Source of the DNA: Haliea sp.
Lineage (GTDB): Bacteria > Pseudomonadota > Gammaproteobacteria > Pseudomonadales > Halieaceae
Assembly: GCA_002692965.1 (NCBI GenBank)
Contig: NZNC01000015.1
Location: 1-64,000 of the forward strand
Reading direction: 5' to 3'
Length of the DNA: 64,000 nucleotides
Part shown: positions 51,154 to 61,151 of the stretch, one piece after another
Layout of the letters: every line of letters begins with the position of its first letter
How positions within the stretch are numbered: the first letter of the stretch is position 1
The notes under the pieces: model-generated
The model's database searches: none
Seen by the model: the letters and a program-made list of their open reading frames with translations, nothing else
Told to the model about the DNA's origin: nothing
Translations under genes and position numbers: made by a program

Positions 51154-53419
51154 CAGCCCCGTGCAGGAATTGCTGCAGGCCGTGCTCGCGCATCACCCGC
51201 TCGAGGTACTGGTACACGGCGGTCGCGTGGTCGAGGGTCATGACATCCTCCAGCACTTCACGGGCACGCTGGTAGCCAATATTGCGCACGGCTTTCTTGA
51301 CCCGTGTCAGGCTGGTGGCGTTCATTGACAGGACATCGTAGCCCATGGCCAGCAACAGAATGGCCGCCAGGGGGTCGCCCGCCAGCTCCCCGCAGATGCT
51401 CACAGGCTTGCCCGCCTCCCGGCCGGCACTGGCAACGTCCTGCAGGGCCCTGAGTACGGCCGGGTGGAACGAATGGTAGAGGTCGGCGACACGGGCATTG
51501 TTGCGATCGACCGCCAGCAGATACTGAGTCAGGTCATTGCTGCCCACTGAGAGGAAGTCGGCGCGGCGGGCCAGCGCCCGGGCCTGATAGACCGCCGCCG
51601 GCACCTCGACCATCACACCGACCGGCGGCAGGGCCACCTCGACCCCCTCCTGCACGACCTCGCGATGACTGCGCCGAATCAGCTGGATGGCCTCATCCAG
51701 TTCCGCCACATGACTGATCATCGGCAGCATGATGCGCAGGTTGTTCAGGCCTTCGTTGGCCTTGAGCATGGCCCGCACCTGGGCCAGGAAGATCTCGGGG
51801 TGATCCAGGGTAACCCGGATACCCCGCCAGCCGAGGAAGGGGTTGTCCTCCTGGATGGGAAAATACGGCAGTGCCTTGTCGCCACCGATATCGAGGGTGC
51901 GCATGGTCACCGGACGCGGCGCGAAGGCCTCGAGCTGCTCCCGATAGATCTGCCGCTGCTCCTCTTCACTGGGAAAGCGCTCGCGCAGCAGGAAGGGGAC
52001 TTCCGTGCGATAGAGGCCAACCCCCTCCGCGCCCTGCTCCAGGGAGCGTGTCACATCGGCCATCAGGCCGGTATTCACCCACAGGGGAATACGGTGACCA
52101 TCCGGCGTTTCGCAGGGCAGGTCGCGCAGGGATTCCAGGTCGCGCGACAGCGCCTGGTCCTGATCCACCAGCGCCTGGTAGCGAGCGCGCACTTCGGACA
52201 GCGGATTCAGGTGCACCGTGCCGTTGTAGCCGTCGACTATCAGTTCACGATCCTGGAGGCGGGTATAGGGAAGGTCCACCGCGCCCATGACCGTGGGCAC
52301 GCCCATGGCGCGCGCCAGGATCGCCACGTGGGAATTGCCCGAACCGCGCACGGAAATCAGGCCGACCAGACGCTCCCGAGGCACTTCCCCCAGGGCCGAT
52401 GCGGTCAGCTCCTCCCCGACCAGAACCGTGTGTTCGGGGTAGTCGCGGCCCTGCACGCGATCGGCGTCCTGCAGATAGCCCAGGACGCGGGTCCCGAGAT
52501 CCTTGACGTCGACAGCGCGCTCGCGCAGGTAACTGTGCTCCATACGCTCGAAATGGCGAATATGGCGAATCATCACCGCCGCCAGCGCCCCCTGGGCCCA
52601 GTGCCCCGCCTTGATCATCGCGGCCACCTCGCCGCCAATCGCCGAGTCGTCCAGGATGCCCAGGTAAACATCAAACAAGGCGTGATCCTCGGGGCTCATT
52701 TCGCCCCGCAGGTTGTCAGACACCGCCTGGATATCCGCGCGCACGGCATCAAGCGCGTTGCGGAACGCGCGTAGCTCGCGCCGGCGATCGTCCACCAGCC
52801 GGCGTGGCACGGTGAACAGGTCGGCCACCGGTGACACCACCACCGCCGTGCCAATGGCCACCCCCGGGGCACCGGGAATACCGCTGACGCGTGCCGGGGC
52901 GGCGGCGACGCCGGGAAGCTGTTCGGCAACCGAACCGGTCACTCGCGCGTGCGCGATCACACCCGCCAGCTGGGCGGACATGGTGACCAGGAAGGCCTCC
53001 TCCGATTCGTCGAAACGACGCCGTTCCCGCTGCTGTACCACCAACACGCCGAGAACTTCCCGCTGGTGGATGATGGGGACACCGAGGAAGGCGTGGAAGG
53101 ATTCCTCCCCCAGATCCTGAAGCAGCTGGAAACGGGGATGACTCTCGGCATTTTCGAGGTTCACCGGCTCCTCGCGCTCCGCCACCAGACCCACCAGGCC
53201 CTCGCCGGGAGCGAGGCTGGCGAGCCCCACCTGGCCGGCATTGAGGCCCTCGGTCGCCCGAAAAACCAGGCGACCGGTAGTCTCGTCGATCAAATAGACA
53301 CTGCAGACCTCGGTACCCATCGCATCGCGCACCCGGCGCACGATGATGCCAAGGGCATCGGCCAGCCCTTCGGCGGTGTTGACCTCCTGCACCACATTGC
53401 GCAGGGTTTCCAGCATCAT
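51146..53419 (-). CDS. ptsP: Phosphoenolpyruvate-protein phosphotransferase PtsP (EI-Ntr)
   Basis: First enzyme of the nitrogen PTS. The 757-residue protein has an N-terminal GAF domain (about 1-160) and a PTS Enzyme I core. The phosphorylated His364 lies in GSGNSHVAILARA; the PEP-binding barrel has TLDIGGDKALPYFP and the catalytic Cys in SICGELAGDP. GAF domains sense nitrogen status (glutamine/2-oxoglutarate in E. coli). MMLETL at 53419 lies 2 bp after the rppH stop, forming the standard rppH-ptsP pair. Confidence 0.95.
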   Translation of the reverse strand: MMLETLRNVVQEVNTAEGLADALGIIVRRVRDAMGTEVCSVYLIDETTGRLVFRATEGLNAGQVGLASLAPGEGLVGLVAEREEPVNLENAESHPRFQLLQDLGEESFHAFLGVPIIHQREVLGVLVVQQRERRRFDESEEAFLVTMSAQLAGVIAHARVTGSVAEQLPGVAAAPARVSGIPGAPGVAIGTAVVVSPVADLFTVPRRLVDDRRRELRAFRNALDAVRADIQAVSDNLRGEMSPEDHALFDVYLGILDDSAIGGEVAAMIKAGHWAQGALAAVMIRHIRHFERMEHSYLRERAVDVKDLGTRVLGYLQDADRVQGRDYPEHTVLVGEELTASALGEVPRERLVGLISVRGSGNSHVAILARAMGVPTVMGAVDLPYTRLQDRELIVDGYNGTVHLNPLSEVRARYQALVDQDQALSRDLESLRDLPCETPDGHRIPLWVNTGLMADVTRSLEQGAEGVGLYRTEVPFLLRERFPSEEEQRQIYREQLEAFAPRPVTMRTLDIGGDKALPYFPIQEDNPFLGWRGIRVTLDHPEIFLAQVRAMLKANEGLNNLRIMLPMISHVAELDEAIQLIRRSHREVVQEGVEVALPPVGVMVEVPAAVYQARALARRADFLSVGSNDLTQYLLAVDRNNARVADLYHSFHPAVLRALQDVASAGREAGKPVSICGELAGDPLAAILLLAMGYDVLSMNATSLTRVKKAVRNIGYQRAREVLEDVMTLDHATAVYQYLERVMREHGLQQFLHGAVS

Positions 53420-53421
53420 GG

Positions 53422-53922
53422 TTACCAAGTATCGGCCTCCCGCAGCACCCGCCCGAGGGGCGGGGCGAGTTCTTTCAGAGCGCGGCGATAGACCTCGCGC
53501 TTGAAGGCCACGACCTGGTTGAGCGGGTACCAATAGCTGACCCACTCCCAGTGGTCGAATTCGGGCTTGTGATTGGCATCCAGGCACACGGCCTTGTCAT
53601 CGGCCAGCATCTGCAGCAGGAACCACTTCTGCTTCTGGCCGATGCACAGGGGGTTCTGCCCCTTGCGAATAAAGCGACGCGGCAGGCGATAGCGCAGCCA
53701 GCCCCGGGTAACCGAGACAACGCGCACGGCGTCCGGGGTAAGGCCCACCTCCTCCTCCAGTTCCCGGTAAAGCGCCTGCTCCGGGGACTCCCCGCGGTTG
53801 ATGCCACCCTGGGGGAATTGCCAGGCGTCCCGGCCCCCTACCCGGCGCGCCCACAACAGCTGGCCAGCATCATTCGCCAGAATGATGCCGACGTTGGGCC
53901 GAAATCCGTCGGGGTCGATCAC
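53422..53922 (-). CDS. rppH: RNA pyrophosphohydrolase
   Basis: Nudix hydrolase that removes pyrophosphate from the 5' end of mRNA, starting decay. The 166-residue protein has the full Nudix box: [23 protein letters not shown], in which the Glu residues hold the metals. The N-terminus [14 protein letters not shown] and WQFPQGG segment are also typical. It starts a two-gene operon with ptsP. The 112-bp spacer to the divergent HAD gene is AT-richer than the rest. Confidence 0.95.
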   Translation of the reverse strand: MIDPDGFRPNVGIILANDAGQLLWARRVGGRDAWQFPQGGINRGESPEQALYRELEEEVGLTPDAVRVVSVTRGWLRYRLPRRFIRKGQNPLCIGQKQKWFLLQMLADDKAVCLDANHKPEFDHWEWVSYWYPLNQVVAFKREVYRRALKELAPPLGRVLREADTW

Positions 53923-54034
53923 CTGAGACTACCTTCTTTATTGGGCCGGCTATTGTTCCACACTTTAGGCTGCCTGAAAAATTGTCAGCACACCAGTTGC
54001 GGGCTATGCTGGCGCCGCGCACAAGGAGCCCCGC

Positions 54035-54691
54035 ATGACCCTCGCCATCTTCGACCTCGACAACACCCTGATCGCCGGGGACAGCGACTACCTGTGGGGC
54101 TGCTTCGTGTGCGAACAGGGCCTGGTGGACAGCGCCTGGTTCGCCGCCGAAAACGAACGCTTCTACCGGGACTACCAGGCCGGGAATCTGGACATCCAGG
54201 CCTACCTGCGGTTTGCCCTGTCGCCGCTGAAAGGCCGCCCCGCGGATGAACTGGCGGCCCTGCACCGCCGCTTCATGGCAGAGAAGATCGAACCCATTCT
54301 GCTGCCACGCGCCCGGCAGCTGGTGGAGAGCCACCGCGAGCTGGGCCATCGCCTGCTGATCATTACGGCCACCAATGCCTTCATTACCCGTCCGATCGCC
54401 GCGGCTTTCGATATCCCCGACCTGCTGGCCTGCGAGGGTGAAATTGTCGACGGGCTGTATACCGGAGAGCCCGCGGGCATTCCCTCCTTCCACGAGGGCA
54501 AGGTGCTGCGCCTGAAAGCCTGGCTGGCAAATGAACAGCTGGCACCCGCCTCGACCTGGTTCTACAGCGACTCGCACAACGACCTGCCGCTGCTCCAGGG
54601 CGTGGACTGCCCGGTCGCCGTGGACCCGGACCCGACCCTGCGCCGCCATGCAGAGTCCGCCGGGTGGCCAGTCATCAGCCTGCGCGACTAA
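54035..54691 (+). CDS. HAD-IB family phosphatase (SerB/CicA-like)
   Basis: A 218-residue haloacid dehalogenase-type hydrolase. Motif I AIFDLDNTLIAGDSD holds the nucleophile Asp7 and acid/base Asp9; motif II is LIITATN; motif III the Lys in SFHEGKVLRL; motif IV YSDSHNDLPLL. This matches the HAD-IB subfamily (phosphoserine-phosphatase-like, as CicA). The substrate is unknown, though the adjacent rppH is known to share location with SerB-like HADs in other gammaproteobacteria. Confidence 0.88.
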   Translation: MTLAIFDLDNTLIAGDSDYLWGCFVCEQGLVDSAWFAAENERFYRDYQAGNLDIQAYLRFALSPLKGRPADELAALHRRFMAEKIEPILLPRARQLVESHRELGHRLLIITATNAFITRPIAAAFDIPDLLACEGEIVDGLYTGEPAGIPSFHEGKVLRLKAWLANEQLAPASTWFYSDSHNDLPLLQGVDCPVAVDPDPTLRRHAESAGWPVISLRD

Positions 54692-54713
54692 GCCGGGCGC
54701 GCCGGGCCGCTAC

Positions 54714-55937
54714 TCAGTCGGCGGCGGGCAGGCGCCGGGCAAAAATGGCCTTGAGGTAGTCGGTCTCGGGGATCAGGGGATGGACCGGATGATCGGGCCC
54801 CTGACCGCACTGCTCCAGCACCCGCAGCTCGCAGCCGGCGCGCCGGGCAGCACCCTGCATGGCGGCCTGCAGGTCACCGCGGGACAAATGCATGGAACAG
54901 GAACCGGAAACCAGCACGCCACCGGGGCGCAACAGCTGCAGCGCCAGTTCGTTGATGCGCTGGTAGGCCTTGAAGCCCTTCTTCTGATCGCGCCGCCGCT
55001 GGATAAAGGCCGGCGGATCCAGAATCACCACATCAAACTGCTCCCCTTCCTGGCGCAGGTTCTGCATGGCGACATCCGCCGCCGCACGCAGCACGCCGAC
55101 CCGTTCGGCACAGCCGTTGAGGCGGGCATTCTCCTCGACACCCTGCAGGGCAAGCGCGGAGCTGTCGACACACAGCACCTCGCGCGCACCGGCCGCTGCC
55201 GCCTGTATGCCCCAGCCGCCGATGTAGCTGTAGACATCCAGCACCCGCGCGCCCTTCACATAACTGGCGAGGCGCGCGCGGGCCAGACGGTGATCGTAGA
55301 ACCAGCCGGTTTTCTGCCCCGCCTTGACCGGGGCGAGAAAGGCCACGCCATTTTCCTCCAGCGGCGCCAGATCGGGCACCTCGCCGTAGAGGGTGACGAT
55401 ACTTTCGTCCAGGCCCTGCTCCCGGCGCGCCCGGCTGTCACCGCGCAGCAGAATGCCGCGCGGCGCCAGCAGCTCGACCAGCACCTCCACCAGCAGCGGC
55501 ACATGTCGCTCCATGATCGCGTTCTGTAGCTGCAGCACCAGGATATCGCGAAAGCGGTCCACGACCAGGCCCGGCAGGCCGTCACTGTCACCGTAAACCA
55601 GGCGGTAGCAGGGTGCGGAAAAATCTGCCTCGCGGGCGGCCAGGGCACGCCCCAGCAGTGCCTGCATACGCCGCCGATCCAGGGGCCGGTCGTTTCCGCG
55701 ATCGTAAAGCCGGGCACAGATGAGCGCCTGGGGCTCCATGCAGGCGGCACCCAGCAGACGGCCGTCGGCGCCGCGCACACAGACCGTATCTCCCGCCTGC
55801 AGCGCGGTCAGCGGGCTGCGCGAAACATCAACCTCGTTGGAATAGACCCAGAGATGCCCGGCGCGCAGGCGGCGGTCGGCGCCGCCCTTCAGCCAGAGCT
55901 CGGGAAGCGCCGCGGCAGCACTACCGGTGTCACTCAC
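54714..55937 (-). CDS. rlmI: Class I SAM-dependent rRNA methyltransferase (RlmI family)
   Basis: A 407-residue protein with an N-terminal PUA domain (about 12-85), an EEHEE-type middle domain ([14 protein letters not shown]) and a Rossmann methyltransferase domain: [20 protein letters not shown] for SAM and [18 protein letters not shown] as the catalytic segment. RlmI methylates C1962 of 23S rRNA. The GTG start at 55937 overlaps the gcvH stop by 8 bp. It takes the place of gcvT/gcvP beside gcvH. Confidence 0.87.
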   Translation of the reverse strand: MSDTGSAAAALPELWLKGGADRRLRAGHLWVYSNEVDVSRSPLTALQAGDTVCVRGADGRLLGAACMEPQALICARLYDRGNDRPLDRRRMQALLGRALAAREADFSAPCYRLVYGDSDGLPGLVVDRFRDILVLQLQNAIMERHVPLLVEVLVELLAPRGILLRGDSRARREQGLDESIVTLYGEVPDLAPLEENGVAFLAPVKAGQKTGWFYDHRLARARLASYVKGARVLDVYSYIGGWGIQAAAAGAREVLCVDSSALALQGVEENARLNGCAERVGVLRAAADVAMQNLRQEGEQFDVVILDPPAFIQRRRDQKKGFKAYQRINELALQLLRPGGVLVSGSCSMHLSRGDLQAAMQGAARRAGCELRVLEQCGQGPDHPVHPLIPETDYLKAIFARRLPAAD

Positions 55938-56319
55938 TGTCGCATTGTTCGAGATAGGCCTCGGCATCCAGCAGCTTTTGCAGCTCTGCCGTGTCGGCGG
56001 GTTGCAGCCGGAAGAACCAGCCCTCGTCGTAGGGGTTGCCGTTGACCAGCTCCGGCGAGTCCTCGAGGGCGTCGTTGATGGCAATCACCTCACCGGAGAC
56101 CGGCGCGTAAATGTCCGATGCCGCCTTGACCGACTCCACCACGCCGGCCTCGTCTCCCGAAGCCAGTGTGGCACCCACCTCCGGAAGCTCGACAAAGACC
56201 ACATCGCCCAGCGCTTCCTGGGCGTGGTCGGTGATGCCGACGGTAACGGTGCCGTCTTCTTCCAGGCGCGCCCATTCGTGGCTGCTGGCGTACTTCAGTT
56301 CACTGGGCGTCTGGCTCAT
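55930..56319 (-). CDS. gcvH: Glycine cleavage system H protein
   Basis: Lipoyl carrier of the glycine cleavage system. The 129-residue protein carries the lipoylation lysine at position 65 in [14 protein letters not shown], typical flanking sequence, and [10 protein letters not shown] toward the C-terminus. No gcvT or gcvP is adjacent, although in E. coli and many relatives gcvTHP follows ubiI. The stop overlaps the rlmI start by 8 bp. In some bacteria H proteins serve as lipoyl donors to other enzymes, so a glycine-independent role is possible. Confidence 0.95.
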   Translation of the reverse strand: MSQTPSELKYASSHEWARLEEDGTVTVGITDHAQEALGDVVFVELPEVGATLASGDEAGVVESVKAASDIYAPVSGEVIAINDALEDSPELVNGNPYDEGWFFRLQPADTAELQKLLDAEAYLEQCDSE

Positions 56320-56395
56320 GGGGATTCCTCGATACTGGGGATGATTGAACCCGCCATTCTAGCGGCGGGCAATGGAAAAACAATGCGGCCGAGCC

Positions 56396-57604
56396 TCAGA
56401 GGCCCATGGCCCGGTGCATCACCTGCTGCTTCAGGGGCGTGGCGCGCTGGAACAGCCGCATGCCACTGTTGCGCAGCCAGCGCACGGGGGGCTCGGGGGC
56501 CTCGAACAGCCGCTTGAAGCCCTCCATGGCCGCCATCATCAGCAGGTTCTCGCCCTTGCGTTGCCGCTGGTAGCGCCGCAGCACCGCCAGGTCCCCCGGT
56601 GCCAGCCCGCGACGCTGCGCGCGCTGCAGCTCGGCGGCGAGTACCGCCACGTCCTGCAGCCCGAGGTTGAGCCCCTGGCCGGCAAGCGGATGAATGGTAT
56701 GCGCAGCGTCCGCCACCAGCGCCAGCCCCGGCTGCACATAGTCCCGGGCGTGCCGCTGGCGCAGGGGAAAACCGACACGCGGCGAGCAGGCCACGATGCC
56801 CGCTGGACGCCCCTCACAGGCAGCTTCCAGGGCGCGGCGGAAGGCCTCATCGTCCAGTGCCAGCAACTCGGCGGCACGGGCCTCCCGCTGCGACCAGACT
56901 ATCGAGCAAAAATGACGCTCACCGCTGCCCGGCAGGGGCAGCAGGGCCAGCGGGCCGGTGTCGGAGAAGCGCTGCCAGGCCGTGTCGCCATGGGGGCCAT
57001 CCAGCTCCACCGTCGCCACAATGGCGCGGTGCCCATAATCCCATTCCCGGGTGGGAAAGCCGGCCAGCTCCCTGAGAGGTGACAGGGCACCGTCGGCGGC
57101 CACCACCAGCGCCGCCTCGAGACGCCGCCCCGATGCCAGCTGCAGCTGCCAGCCCGGCCCCCCGGGGCGAATATCCGACACCGTCTCCGGCGCCAGCCAG
57201 GCCAGGTCGCGCTGCCCGGCCAATGCCTCCAGCAGCGCACTGACCAATGCCCGGTTCTCGACAATGACGCCCAGCTCCTCCCCACCGGTCTCGCTGGCAT
57301 CAAACTCCACGCAGGCCGTACCGTCACCGTCCCACACGGTCATGTGCCGGTAGGGGCAGCAGCGGTAGTCCGCCACTGCGGACCAGGCCCCCAGGTCCTG
57401 CAGAAACCGGCGCGAGCGCGGATTGAGCGCCACCACCCGGCGGTCGAAGTCGAGCAAACCACGCTCCGCGGGTAGCTCGGGGCGAGCAGCAGGCCCGGCC
57501 TCCACCAGCGCCACTGACCAGCCGCTGCCACGCAGGGCCAGGGCCAGGGCGGAGCCGGCGATACCCGCGCCTACCACCACAATATCGAAGTCGCCTCGAC
57601 TCAC
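56396..57604 (-). CDS. ubiI: UbiI/VisC-type flavin monooxygenase of ubiquinone synthesis
   Basis: A 402-residue FAD hydroxylase of the UbiH/UbiI/Coq6 family. The FAD motif VVVGAGIAGSALALALR is at the N-terminus, DG motif in VAADGALSPLRE, and GDAAHTIHPLAGQGLNLG in the form ADAAHTIHPLAGQGLNLGL. It probably hydroxylates C5 of the quinone ring. The GTG start overlaps the ubiH stop as GTGA. Order pepP-ubiH-ubiI is the pseudomonad one, which supports the symbol, but UbiH-like paralogues are hard to separate. Confidence 0.85.
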   Translation of the reverse strand: MSRGDFDIVVVGAGIAGSALALALRGSGWSVALVEAGPAARPELPAERGLLDFDRRVVALNPRSRRFLQDLGAWSAVADYRCCPYRHMTVWDGDGTACVEFDASETGGEELGVIVENRALVSALLEALAGQRDLAWLAPETVSDIRPGGPGWQLQLASGRRLEAALVVAADGALSPLRELAGFPTREWDYGHRAIVATVELDGPHGDTAWQRFSDTGPLALLPLPGSGERHFCSIVWSQREARAAELLALDDEAFRRALEAACEGRPAGIVACSPRVGFPLRQRHARDYVQPGLALVADAAHTIHPLAGQGLNLGLQDVAVLAAELQRAQRRGLAPGDLAVLRRYQRQRKGENLLMMAAMEGFKRLFEAPEPPVRWLRNSGMRLFQRATPLKQQVMHRAMGL

Positions 57605-58848
57605 GCCTGCATCCCCCCGGCACGCATGCCGGCAGCCTGCCGGACAAAAGCCTTCTTGAAGGGCGCAACCCAGTCCAGCCCGGAGAGCGCCAGATCACGC
57701 GCCATGCCCAGCACGGGATCACTCTGCATGAACAGAGCGGGGAGCAGGTCGCTGAACCCAATGGTCAGGCGCTGATCGCCCCGCTGACGGCGCGCATAGG
57801 TCTGCAGCACGGAGAGCTCCCCCGGCTCCTGGCCGCGGGAAACGGCCTCACCCAGGGTCTCCGCCAGGGCGGCACAGTCGCGCAGGGCAAGATTGAAGCC
57901 CTGCCCCGCGACCGGATGCAGGGCGTGTGCGGCATTGCCCATGATCACCAGGCCGCGGCGCACCTGCTCTTCACTGCGCAGCAGGGCCAGCGGATAGCTC
58001 TGGCGCGGACTGGCCTGGAGAAAACGCCCCAGGCGATAGCCAAAGCGATCCCCCAGCGCACCAAGAAAAGCCTCGTCAGCGGCAGCGACCAGGGTGTCGG
58101 CGCGCTCTGGCGGCAGAGTCCAGACCAGGGCACTGCGATGGGCAACTCCCTCCGCCGGACGCAGGGGCAGCAGGGCCATGGGCCCCTGGTCGGTAAAGCG
58201 TTCAAAAGCACAACCCGCGTGAGGCCGGTCAGTGGCGACGTTGCAGATCAAGGCATGCTGCCCGTAGGGTTTGCGCTCTACCGCGATGCCGAGGCGATCC
58301 CGGAGCCCCGACTCCGCACCGTCGGCCACCACCAGCAACTGACAGTCAAGGCTCGGCGGCACGCCCTCGCCTTCCAGCTGGAGCCGCATGCCACCGGCAC
58401 TTGCCTGGGCCTCCACCACCCGAGCCGGATTGAGCAATTCGATACCCGGCCGACCCCGCAGCACATGCAGCAGCGCCTGTCCCAGCCAGGGGTTCTCCAC
58501 CACATGCCCCAGCGCCGGCCAGTCGTGCTCGCTGGCGCGCAGCAGGCTGCTGCCAAAACGACCGCGGGAAGACACATGGATGGTCTCGATGGCGCAAGTG
58601 TGGCGGCGCAGGGTCTCCCACACACCACACTGCTCATACAGGCTGCGGGAGCGATAGCTCAATGCGGTGGAACGGGCATCGAAAGCGGGGTGGTAATCCG
58701 GCACCCGCCCCGCCGCGGGAGGCAGGCGAAAGCCCTCGACCAGGGTAATGCTGCGGGTGGCGGGCAGCTGCTCAGCCAGCAGCAGGGCCAGGCTGATGCC
58801 CACCATGCCGCCCCCGGCAATCACGATGTCACGTCTGTCCATAGGCAT
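57601..58848 (-). CDS. ubiH: 2-octaprenyl-6-methoxyphenol hydroxylase UbiH
   Basis: A 415-residue FAD monooxygenase of ubiquinone synthesis, homologous to the downstream UbiI. The FAD motif IAGGGMVGISLALLLAEQ lies at the N-terminus, VVADGAESGLRDRL mid-way, and MGNAAHALHPVAGQGFNLALRD is typical of the family. It probably hydroxylates C1 of the ring. The ATG immediately follows the pepP stop; the stop overlaps ubiI as GTGA. All three genes and gcvH lie on one strand. Confidence 0.88.
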   Translation of the reverse strand: MPMDRRDIVIAGGGMVGISLALLLAEQLPATRSITLVEGFRLPPAAGRVPDYHPAFDARSTALSYRSRSLYEQCGVWETLRRHTCAIETIHVSSRGRFGSSLLRASEHDWPALGHVVENPWLGQALLHVLRGRPGIELLNPARVVEAQASAGGMRLQLEGEGVPPSLDCQLLVVADGAESGLRDRLGIAVERKPYGQHALICNVATDRPHAGCAFERFTDQGPMALLPLRPAEGVAHRSALVWTLPPERADTLVAAADEAFLGALGDRFGYRLGRFLQASPRQSYPLALLRSEEQVRRGLVIMGNAAHALHPVAGQGFNLALRDCAALAETLGEAVSRGQEPGELSVLQTYARRQRGDQRLTIGFSDLLPALFMQSDPVLGMARDLALSGLDWVAPFKKAFVRQAAGMRAGGMQA

Positions 58849-60162
58849 TCAGGCCGCCATCAGCGCTTCGATTTCGTCCGGCTCCCGGGGGACCCCCTCC
58901 GTCAGCAGACGGTAGCCGGACGCTGTAACCACCACGTCGTCTTCGATACGAATGCCAACACCACGCCAGCGTGCAGCCACGGGGGCATCCGGCGGAATGT
59001 AGATACCCGGCTCCACGGTCATCACCATGCCGTCTTCCAGCAAGCGCCATTCGCCTGCAACACGGTAGTCGCCGACGTCGTGCACGTCGAGGCCCAGCCA
59101 GTGGCCCGCGCGGTGCATGTAATAGTCGCGGTAAGCGCCGTCGGCGATCAGCCGTGACGGCTCGCCCTTGAGAATACCCAGCTCGACCAGACCGCGGGTA
59201 ATCACCTCCACCGTAGCCTGGTGGGGATCATCCCAGTGATTGCCTGGGCGGATGGCAGCCAGTGCCGCTCGCTGCGCCTCCAGCACAACCTCGTAAATGG
59301 CACGCTGGCTGGGGGAGAAACGGCCGCTGACGGGGAAGGTACGGGTAACATCCGCTGCGTAATTCTGGTACTCGCATCCGGCATCGATCAGAACCAGGTC
59401 GCCGTCGCGCAGTGTGCGCCGATTATCGACGTAATGCAGCGTGCAGGCATTCGGGCCGCTGCCGACAATACTCGGGTAGGCGGGATGGCGCGCCCCCGCC
59501 AGGGCGAAGTGGTAGTGCAGTTCCGCTTCCAGCTGATATTCCGTCACCCCGGGTGCCGCCGCCCGCATGGCCCGGCAGTGGGCGGCGGCCGTGATCTCCC
59601 CGGCCCTCGCCATCAGCTTGAGCTCCGCGGCGCTTTTCTTCAGGCGCAGCTCGTGCACCAGGTGATCGAGGTCGGTAAAGTCGCCGGGCGGCACCGCACC
59701 GACCGCTGCCTGGCCGCGGATACGGTTGACCCAGCCCATCAGCCGGCGGTCAAAGCCCTCGCTGCGCCCCATGGAGTAGTAGACCCGCTCCCGGCCCTCG
59801 ATCAGGCCCGGCAGGATGTCGTCGATATCGCTAACCGGGAAGGCGTCATCCGCGCCGTAGTGCTCGCAGGCACCCTCGGGTCCCTCCCGGTGGCCATGCC
59901 ACAGGGCATGCGCCTCATCGCGCTCCCGACAGAACAGCACGAATTCACCGTGCTCACGCCCGGGAATCAGGACCAGCACCGACTCCGGCTCGGGAAATCC
60001 GCAGAGGTAGTGAAAGTCACTGTCCTGGCGGAAGGGGTACTCTGTATCCCGGCTGCGCATGCATTCGCGCGCCGAGGGCAGAATGGCAATGCTGTTGGGC
60101 TCCATCAGGGCCATGAGCCGGCGGCGACGGCGAGCAAATTCGGCGCGAGAGATCCTGCTCAT
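58849..60162 (-). CDS. pepP: Xaa-Pro aminopeptidase II
   Basis: Metallopeptidase (M24B) that removes the N-terminal residue before proline. The 437-residue protein has the five metal ligands: IDAGCEYQNYAADVTRTFP (two Asp), HRAGHWLGLDVHD (His), VMTVEPGIYIP (Glu) and RIEDDVVVT (Glu). The N-terminal AMP_N domain is present, with EPNSIAILPSA. E. coli PepP is 441 residues. It lies 8 bp after ygfB and directly before ubiH, the usual order. Confidence 0.95.
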   Translation of the reverse strand: MSRISRAEFARRRRRLMALMEPNSIAILPSARECMRSRDTEYPFRQDSDFHYLCGFPEPESVLVLIPGREHGEFVLFCRERDEAHALWHGHREGPEGACEHYGADDAFPVSDIDDILPGLIEGRERVYYSMGRSEGFDRRLMGWVNRIRGQAAVGAVPPGDFTDLDHLVHELRLKKSAAELKLMARAGEITAAAHCRAMRAAAPGVTEYQLEAELHYHFALAGARHPAYPSIVGSGPNACTLHYVDNRRTLRDGDLVLIDAGCEYQNYAADVTRTFPVSGRFSPSQRAIYEVVLEAQRAALAAIRPGNHWDDPHQATVEVITRGLVELGILKGEPSRLIADGAYRDYYMHRAGHWLGLDVHDVGDYRVAGEWRLLEDGMVMTVEPGIYIPPDAPVAARWRGVGIRIEDDVVVTASGYRLLTEGVPREPDEIEALMAA

Positions 60163-60170
60163 GACGGACC

Positions 60171-60782
60171 TCAGTGCAACTCGCCCGGGCGCTGCCGGGC
60201 CGCCCGTTGCCGCTCTTCATCCCGGCCCCGGCTATCCATGTAGACATTCAGTGCCGCGAAGCGCAGGTACTCGACCACCTCTGCGTAGTTCTCCTCGGCA
60301 TCCTCCTCGTCCACGTCGGGCGCATCCTCATCGACCTGGGTCATCAGCGCCATGTCCCGCAGCACCTCGGTGCTGTCCCCGGGCAGGGTTTCCCCACCGG
60401 TCCCCGCCCGCGCTGTCACCCGGGCGTAGCCGGTCAGGAAGCCACGGCACCAGTCGGCCAGTGCCAGCAGGCGCTGACCCAGCTCGACCCCCTCGTCGGG
60501 CAACAGGGGCAGGAAGTCGAAGGTATCGTCCTCCATCGCCTCCTGACTCGCCGCGTAGAGTCGCAGCACCTGGTCGGCAAGCTCACCGTGCAGTTCGAGG
60601 CCCAGAGCCTGGTTGAGGTCATCGAGCGCCGCCTCGGCGCCCCGCTGATCGCCCGCGGCCAGCAGCCCCGACAGACAGCCGTGCAGCTCGGAGGGCGAAC
60701 AGGACTCGCCCTGCTCAAGCAGCAGATTGGCAATATCGTCGAAATAGAACAGACCGGTTTCACCCGGCAGACTGTCAAACAT
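60171..60782 (-). CDS. ygfB: UPF0149/YgfB family protein
   Basis: A 203-residue soluble protein of the YgfB/YecA family: the helical bundle with SPSELHGCLSGLLAAG and WCRGFLTGYA at about 120-130 is the family signature. The C-terminus is rich in Asp/Glu (EDAPDVDEEDAEENYAEVVEYLR). The start MFDSLPGETG at 60782 is chosen because the upstream 12 residues look noncoding. In pseudomonads YgfB modulates gene expression; its exact role here is unknown. It heads the pepP-ubiH-ubiI line. Confidence 0.88.
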   Translation of the reverse strand: MFDSLPGETGLFYFDDIANLLLEQGESCSPSELHGCLSGLLAAGDQRGAEAALDDLNQALGLELHGELADQVLRLYAASQEAMEDDTFDFLPLLPDEGVELGQRLLALADWCRGFLTGYARVTARAGTGGETLPGDSTEVLRDMALMTQVDEDAPDVDEEDAEENYAEVVEYLRFAALNVYMDSRGRDEERQRAARQRPGELH

Positions 60783-60882
60783 GCACGCGCCCCTGGCCAG
60801 CGACACAAGCTGCAACACGGCAACTCCGAAGTGTTGCCAACAAGTGCAGGCAGGCCCTTGAAATACAATGAAAAAACCCGCG

Positions 60883-60912
60883 TTGACCTGCGTCCGCGGC
60901 TACCCGTATAGT
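60883..60912 (+). promoter_or_regulatory. Sigma-70 promoter upstream of the TIGR02449-zapA genes
   Basis: TTGACC at 60883-60888 and TATAGT at 60907-60912 are 18 bp apart, giving a start near 60919 and a leader of about 28 nt before the ATG at 60947. It faces the ygfB gene, whose start is 100 bp to the left. Confidence 0.72.
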
Positions 60913-60946
60913 AAACACTCTCGTCAACCAGCCCAAGTATACCGCC

Positions 60947-61147
60947 ATGGCAGACTCCGCGCTTCAGGCACTCGAAGCCAGGATCGATGAACTGGTCACC
61001 CTGTGCCAGAATCTCGATCGGGAAAACCGGCGCCTGAAAGCGGAAAACAGTGACTGGCGCCACGAGCGTGAGGACCTGTTGCAGAAAAACGAACTGGCCA
61101 GGTCCAAGTTGGAAGCGATGATCGCCCGTCTGCGGGCAATGGAGTAA
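60947..61147 (+). CDS. TIGR02449-type small coiled-coil protein (ZapB-like)
   Basis: A 66-residue, entirely helical protein: leucine/isoleucine heptads through LEARIDELVTLCQNLDRENRRL, charged on both sides, ending in MIARLRAME. The family (TIGR02449, conserved upstream of zapA in gammaproteobacteria) resembles ZapB, a partner of ZapA in cell division; a division role is inferred. zapA starts 4 bp later. Confidence 0.85.
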   Translation: MADSALQALEARIDELVTLCQNLDRENRRLKAENSDWRHEREDLLQKNELARSKLEAMIARLRAME

Positions 61148-61151
61148 GCGC

